From: Acanthamoeba castellanii str. Neff
Taxonomy: Eukaryota; Discosea; Longamoebia; Acanthamoebidae
Direction of reading: 5' to 3'
Length of the DNA stretch: 10,285 nt
Assembly (NCBI RefSeq): GCF_000313135.1
Contig: NW_004457323.1
Span: 287,076 to 297,360, forward strand
The notes under the pieces were generated by a model that did not search any database, was not told the DNA's origin, and saw only the letters and a program-made list of their open reading frames with translations. Made by a program: the position numbers and the translations under genes. Positions 5,811 to 10,285 of the stretch are shown here, in pieces. Each line of letters opens with the position of its first letter. The stretch's first letter is position 1.

Positions 5811-8800
5811 ATGGAGGTGTCGGGCGGGGCAGACAGGACCGAAGAGGAGGAGCGGATGGAGGGCATGGACAAGGAGCTCATCCGGCGCCTCTCCACCCGC
5901 GACTTTGCCAAAGGGCAGCGCCTCGCCAAGGAACGCCGCTGGGAGGCCATACAGATCAAGGTACGCGCCCCCTTGGACACTCACCAGATAGGCGATGGGC
6001 CGCGCAGACCACGCGCTGATCTCCACTGGCTGGCCTTGCCTGCGACAGACGTTCAAAGCGTGGATCAACTGTCAGCTGGCCCCGCGTGGCATCAACGTGA
6101 GGGACCTCGACGCCGATCTCAAGTGACGCGCTCTCCCGCTCGCCTTCTCTCTTCGTTGTGCCTGTGTTGATGATGTTTGTGTTGCGTTGTGGGTTCTATT
6201 TCTAGGTCGGGGGTGGTGCTAGTGAACCTGCTGGAAGTACTCACCGGGCACAAGGTGGCCCGTAGGGACCGGGACTTCAAGCACGACCTCGTGCGCGAGA
6301 TCGAAGTCCCCTTTTCGCTCGCCGTACGTTCCTAGTTTCGTTTTTTTTTTGCCTCCTGTGTTCGCTCGGGCTCGCCTCGCCCTGACCTGTCGCCCCCCAA
6401 CCCTTAAGAACCTGCGAGTCGCGCTGGACTTCATCGAGCAAAACATCGGCCTGCGCCTGGTGAACTGCTCCGCCGAGGGTACTACGACGAACCTCGATTA
6501 TTTATTTAGTATATATCTTTATAGATATTTAAGTTTATACATTTAAATTTGAGTTTCTATATTTATATTTACGTATCATGCCATATACAGAGATCGTAAA
6601 GGGCAACATCAAGATCATCCTGGCGGTGCTGTGGGTGCTCATTCGTAAGTTCCACATCGTCGACCCGGCCCTCCGCAACGCCACCGCCACGGGTACTCGA
6701 GATTTGCCTCCTCACCTACTCACGTCTGCGTTTTTGACCAATAATGATTGACTGCTCGGGTGTGGCGTGCCAGTGAGCGATTCCTCCGAGTTGCAGGGCG
6801 CGGCGGAGAAGCACCTGCTGGCGTGGGTGCGCGAGAAGACGTGCGGACTCGTGGAGGTCACCAACTTCACGAGCAGGTAGCCGCGCTCTGTGCCACAAAT
6901 CAATTCTGATCCCCTTACCCCTCACCTCCCGCTTCGCCCCGGTGTGCAGTTTCCAGAACGGGCTGGCCTTCTGTGCGCTGTTGCATCACTACCGGCCGGA
7001 CCTAATCGACTTTGACCAACTGCCCGACGACCCCAAGGCCAACCTGGAGCTGGCCTTCGACGTCGCCGAGACCCACTGCGGGGTCGCCCGGTACTCCCCC
7101 CTCGCTTGTCATCAGTCGCACATCGCATTCGTGCCAGGCTCACACCACTGCCACGTCGGCCGCCCCTGAACAACAGTTTGCTGGACGCGGATGACGTCAT
7201 CGCGTACCCGGAGGACCTGTGCATCCTCATCTACGTCTCCTCGCTCTACCAAGAACTCGAAAAGGACAATGAAAAGAGGAAGATACTGCCACGCATCTCA
7301 GCTGCCTTTAAGAACCCTTTGAAGGTATCCCGCCTTACACCGCACACGATCACACACACACACACACACACCACACACACATACACACACGGCACGACAC
7401 ACGACGCCACACACACGTTTGGCTAACTCGACTCGGTAGGCACTGGTGAAGGATTCGAACAAGAAAGCGGTGGAGCCGGTGAAAAAGCTGAGCCTCTCGA
7501 ACAGCAACCTGATCAGCAGCGCTGGCGGAAGCGCCGGCGGGGGCAGCTCCGGCGCTGCCGCGTCGCCGCGCGGCGATATGATCAGCACCAGCGCCGGGAG
7601 CGTCACCCTGCCCAAGCGCAAGTCGAGCAAGAGCTTCTTCTTCATGGGCGGCCGCGACCGCGACAGCTCGGGCGACGAAAAGGAATGCAGCGGAAACGAG
7701 GCCGGAAAGGAGCGGTCGGACAGCGCCGAGAAGAAGCAGGACCGCACTCGGGTGTCGTTCTCACCGCGCAACAGCGGCGAGATCAGTCGCATCGACCGAC
7801 GCGACAGCGGCAACTACGGCGGCAGCGGCGGCGGCGGCGGCTCGTCGACGACAACTACAGCGACGGCAGAGGCGCCGACCAAGAGCGGCGGCGGCAGCGG
7901 CGAAAGCGGTGACCAAAAGCCGGCCAAGGGGCGCATGTGGGCGCACTGGCGCTCGCGCGACGAGCCCCACCAGCCGCAGAGCCAAGCGCAGGGCAGCAAC
8001 AGCAGCGGCGACGACGATCGGGACATTATGTTCGCACGGGTGGGTGACGGTCGATGGAAGGCGGCCGAGCGCCTGTTCGGCCCCAGCAAGCGCTTCGGGT
8101 GGGGCCTAGGCTTGGGGCTGGGCCTGAATCTGGGCGGCGGCAGTGGAAGCATCAGCGGCGATCTGGGCCTGCGGCGGTCCAAGAGCGGTACCTTCGAGAG
8201 CCGCCAGCGCGAGAAGGAGCGCGAACGCGAACGCGAGAGAGAGCGCGAACGGGAGAAGGAACGCGACAGGGAGCGCGAGCGCGAGAAGAAGGCGATGGTC
8301 ATGGTGACCACAGCTGCGGACGCCGCGGCGGCGGCAGCCACGTCAGCAACCAACAACTCAGCTTCGAGCGGTGAAAAGAATGACAACAATGCGAGCAATA
8401 CGGGCGGTGAAGTCAGCGGCGGCATCAACAGCGACGGGCGAGGCCACATACTGCGGCGGGTGTCGCTCACGAACCTGCGCAAGCGGCGCAGCGCGAGCCT
8501 GGTGGAGCGCTCCGAGCGCGAGCGCGTCGACCGCGAGACCAAGATGGCCGCCATGGCCCTCTATACCGCCGCCGCGCAAAGCTCTCCACACGAGGCCGTG
8601 GCCGAGCCCAGCTGGGCGCCGTGGAGCCCAGCGCGCCCGGCCTGCCCTAGCCGCTCGACCGACGTGCTCCTCTCTCCTCGCGGGCGGGCGCAGCCGCCAA
8701 CTGCAGCGCCGGCGGAGCACGACGACGGCGCCAACAGCAGCTCATCTCCGCCGCCGGAAGAGGAGAACTCGAGCATCTACGACGCCTTCGAAGCGCTGGA

Positions 8801-10285
8801 GAAGGCCTACGCTACCATTTCACACCAAGGTTCGTGTGTGGTATGTGCGGTGTGCGCGTACGGTATGTGGTATTTAACGTTCTTTGTGGCCACACACACA
8901 GACAAATTCCTGAGCGAGGCGTTGATGATGAAGTTGGAGGAGACGCGGCGGCTGCTCTCCTCCACGCCCGGGTCGGCTCGTTCACGCTCGCGCTCGCGAT
9001 CGCGCCCGCACCAGGCGGCGATCGACCCTACGCTCGACTCGGCCAACCGCCACCGCGGGGCCAGCGACCCCGAGGCCGTCGATCGCGCCCGCGTCGGCCC
9101 GACACGGCAGCAGCAGCCGGTCCACCCCGTCGTCTACACCGACGACGACGACGAACCAGTGTCGAGTGCTGACGTCAGCGTGGGAAGCGACAGTGCTGCT
9201 GACGTCAGCACTGCACGAGACAGGAAGGACTCAGCCGGGACCCAGGCCCTGTCGCTCCACCAATCGCAGCCGGACTTGGTTCTGCCTCGTTCGGCGGGCG
9301 CAGTGCAGGCGGCCCCGGTCCAGGCGGTGGTCTACGCGCCGCACGCGTCGGTGGGCCTGCTCGGTGCGAGCGTGGAGGGGGAGGAGGAGGTCGACTTCAC
9401 CTGCCTCGGGGCGCGGGTGCGCGGAGAGCTCACCGAACGCGGCGCCGAGCAGCTCAAGCTGGAGCTCGACGCTTTCCGTAGCAACAGTACGACCGCACGA
9501 CTGCACGCAGAGCGCAACACAGAGCTAACGAGCGAGTTGTTGTCGACTGCAGGTGGCTGGTACGGGACGACTTCGAAGCAGGCGGTGAAGGGGGCCACGG
9601 GCAAGCGCCGGCGACGCCAGCGCGAACTGGCGGTGATCGTGACGGGCGAACTGGGCGAGAAGTCTCTGGCCTCGCTAGCCCTGGTCGGCGGTACACCACA
9701 GGCCCACACCATACATCACCGTATTTGCTTGTCTTTGGCTGATTTTTAACCCTTCTGTCGCCTCCCACAGGAGCGCTTAAGCGGCTTTGCATTGGCGACA
9801 ACGAAGAATTCAACGGCACGCGCGAACACACACATACACACACATACACACACACACGGCAGCACACAGGTGGCTAACTGGAAACGGCCACAGAGCTGGA
9901 GGAGTTGGTGGCGGCGGTGCCCGAGGTGACGGATCTCAAGCTGGAGCGGTGCCCGCAGCTGACCAACCTCGCCCCGCTGACTGCCCTCCAGCAGCTCGTC
10001 TGTCTCAGCCTCGACGACCTGCCCTCCGTGACCGACCTTCAGCTGCTTTCCTCTCTCCGGTGCGTGGCCTTCCCTGTGCGTGCCTGCGGTCGCGTGTGTG
10101 CGTGTGCGGTGGTGTTGACTTGGGTGGAGCAGATCGTTGGAAAAGCTGAGCATCAGGACCTGCTGCCTGTCGTCGCCGCCGTCGGCTTTCGCGCCGACAT
10201 TCGCGCCTCACGTCGCGCCCTTCTCGCTGACGCTCCTCACGCCGCTTCACGGCCTCCGCGCGCTGCGGCTGACGTCGGCCGACCT
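5811..10285 (+). CDS. Tandem calponin-homology (CH1-CH2) actin-binding protein with C-terminal leucine-rich repeats (3' end outside the window)
   Basis: Coding exons: 5811-5960, 6049-6122, 6206-6323, 6409-6478, 6591-6692, 6774-6876, 6950-7090, 7177-7324, 7440-8829, 8902-9477, 9553-9690, 9771-9815, 9894-10059, 10133->10285. All phases close, giving about 1,124 residues before the window ends. A charged N-terminus (1-50, ending [11 protein letters not shown]) precedes CH1 (about 51-155; [32 protein letters not shown]) and CH2 (about 173-285; [45 protein letters not shown]). This CH pair is of the alpha-actinin/spectrin/plectin actin-binding type. A long low-complexity linker (about 303-985) follows, then leucine-rich repeats. 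Likely role: actin binding at the cortex, with the LRRs binding a partner (inferred). The start is the first ATG after the probable UTR intron. I do not recognise a named orthologue. Confidence 0.82.
6049..7324 (+). other. CH1-CH2 actin-binding region of gene 2 (exons 2-8)
   Basis: CH1 follows the typical order: KTFKAWIN helix, [41 protein letters not shown], then [20 protein letters not shown]2 has [47 protein letters not shown] and [17 protein letters not shown]. Seven exons encode this pair, and each junction closes in phase. Confidence 0.88.
7354..7413 (+). repeat. CA-rich simple repeat in intron 8 (coding numbering) of gene 2
   Basis: CACACACA with interspersed CGACAC units lies in the intron 7325-7439. 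That intron ends with GGCTAACTCG and a TAG acceptor at 7437-7439. Confidence 0.85.
7440..9477 (+). other. Low-complexity, probably disordered linker of gene 2 (exons 9-10)
   Basis: The order of segments is Ser/Gly/Ala-rich, a Gly-rich run near 7815-7845, and an Arg-Glu dipeptide run at 8205-8290 with nearly perfect R/E alternation. Next come Ala-rich and Ser/Asn-rich stretches, a possible short helix ([15 protein letters not shown] then [17 protein letters not shown]), an Arg-Ser run at about 8975-9005 and an Asp run near 9139-9153. No domain is recognised. Many RRxS/RxxS-like sites could be phosphorylated (inference). Confidence 0.7.
8830..8901 (+). other. Intron of gene 2, 72 nt, in frame and free of stop codons
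   Basis: The donor is GTTCGT at 8830 and the acceptor CACACACACAG ends at 8901. Removal joins CAA G to AC (Asp) in phase 1. The low-complexity GTGTG/CACACA content and the hydrophobic/Cys translation contrast with the polar linker on both sides, which supports an intron. Confidence 0.75.
9478..9552 (+). other. Probable intron of gene 2, 75 nt, in frame and free of stop codons
   Basis: The donor is GTAGCA at 9478, with CTAAC at 9525-9529 as branch-site candidate and the acceptor GACTGCAG ending at 9552. Phase 1 is kept either way. Because base composition is close to the neighbouring exons, it could instead be coding. Confidence 0.55.
9771..10285 (+). other. Leucine-rich repeat region of gene 2 (continues past the window)
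   Basis: After splicing, successive repeats read [60 protein letters not shown] and [11 protein letters not shown]. The spacing is about 21-25 residues, with LxxLxL signatures. Introns 9816-9893 and 10060-10132 fall inside the repeats. The LRR subclass cannot be set from so few repeats. Confidence 0.75.
9816..9893 (+). other. Probable GC-AG intron of gene 2
   Basis: The exon opening at 9771 meets an in-frame TAA at 9875-9877 before the LRR coding resumes, so an intron is needed. No usable GT lies between 9771 and the CA-repeat. GCACGC at 9816 matches the local donor GTACGC except for the T-to-C change. CTAAC at 9874-9878 and the acceptor GGCCACAG (ends 9893) complete it. Splicing joins G to AG (Glu) in phase 1. 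A CA-repeat fills 9824-9857. Confidence 0.65.

Noticed and set aside
7325..7439. Possible second U12-type intron starting GTATCC
   Set aside because: The donor continues as CGCC rather than TT. The 3' part has an ordinary CTAAC branch site near TAG, so it fits the major spliceosome.
7814..8554. 246-codon minus-strand open frame opposite exon 9 of gene 2
   Set aside because: Its translation is low-complexity Arg/Ser/Ala, as expected from the complement of the RE and Gly/Ser-rich linker. No independent evidence supports it.
9691..9749. Stop codon TAA at 9747 as the end of gene 2
   Set aside because: GTACAC at 9691 is a typical local donor and CCTCCCACAG at 9761-9770 a strong acceptor. Splicing gives phase closure and leads into LRR coding, so the stop is intronic.

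Overview
The window is eukaryotic nuclear DNA from an intron-dense, GC-rich protist. Exons are strongly GC-rich. They are split by short introns of about 60-180 bp that are either AT-rich or filled with GT/AC simple repeats. Together with the protein content, this points to an amoebozoan, most likely Acanthamoeba or a close relative. That is an inference from style and content, because no marker gene lies here. Nothing suggests bacterial, viral or mobile DNA.

Two genes lie head to tail on the + strand. Gene 1 (from before position 1 to 5355) is the 3' part of a homologue of the plant phosphoinositide phosphatase SAC9. I could follow 19 exons and 18 introns to the TAG at 5353-5355. The catalytic SAC domain lies upstream of the window. 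What remains is the long SAC9-type C-terminal region: galactose-binding-like (discoidin-like) beta-domains, a helical segment, and a complete eight-cysteine FYVE-like zinc finger. Intron 11 (2418-2545) has every hallmark of a minor-spliceosome (U12-type) AT-AC intron.

Positions 5356-5810 hold the 3' UTR of gene 1, the promoter and 5' leader of gene 2, and a probable AT-rich 5'-UTR intron ending just before the gene 2 start codon.

Gene 2 (5811 to beyond 10285) encodes a tandem calponin-homology (CH1-CH2) actin-binding protein. The CH pair is followed by a very long low-complexity linker (Ser/Gly-rich, Arg-Glu repeats, Arg-Ser repeats) and then leucine-rich repeats that run off the end. I could follow 14 coding exons; one intron (9816-9893) appears to be GC-AG. 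Both products plausibly act at the membrane/cortex: gene 1 in phosphoinositide turnover and gene 2 in actin binding. Their adjacency alone is not evidence of a shared pathway.

Splice sites were set by three criteria: consensus ends, reading-phase agreement between neighbouring exons, and (gene 1) recalled similarity to plant SAC9. Phases close throughout except at intron 17 of gene 1, where there is a one-base clash.
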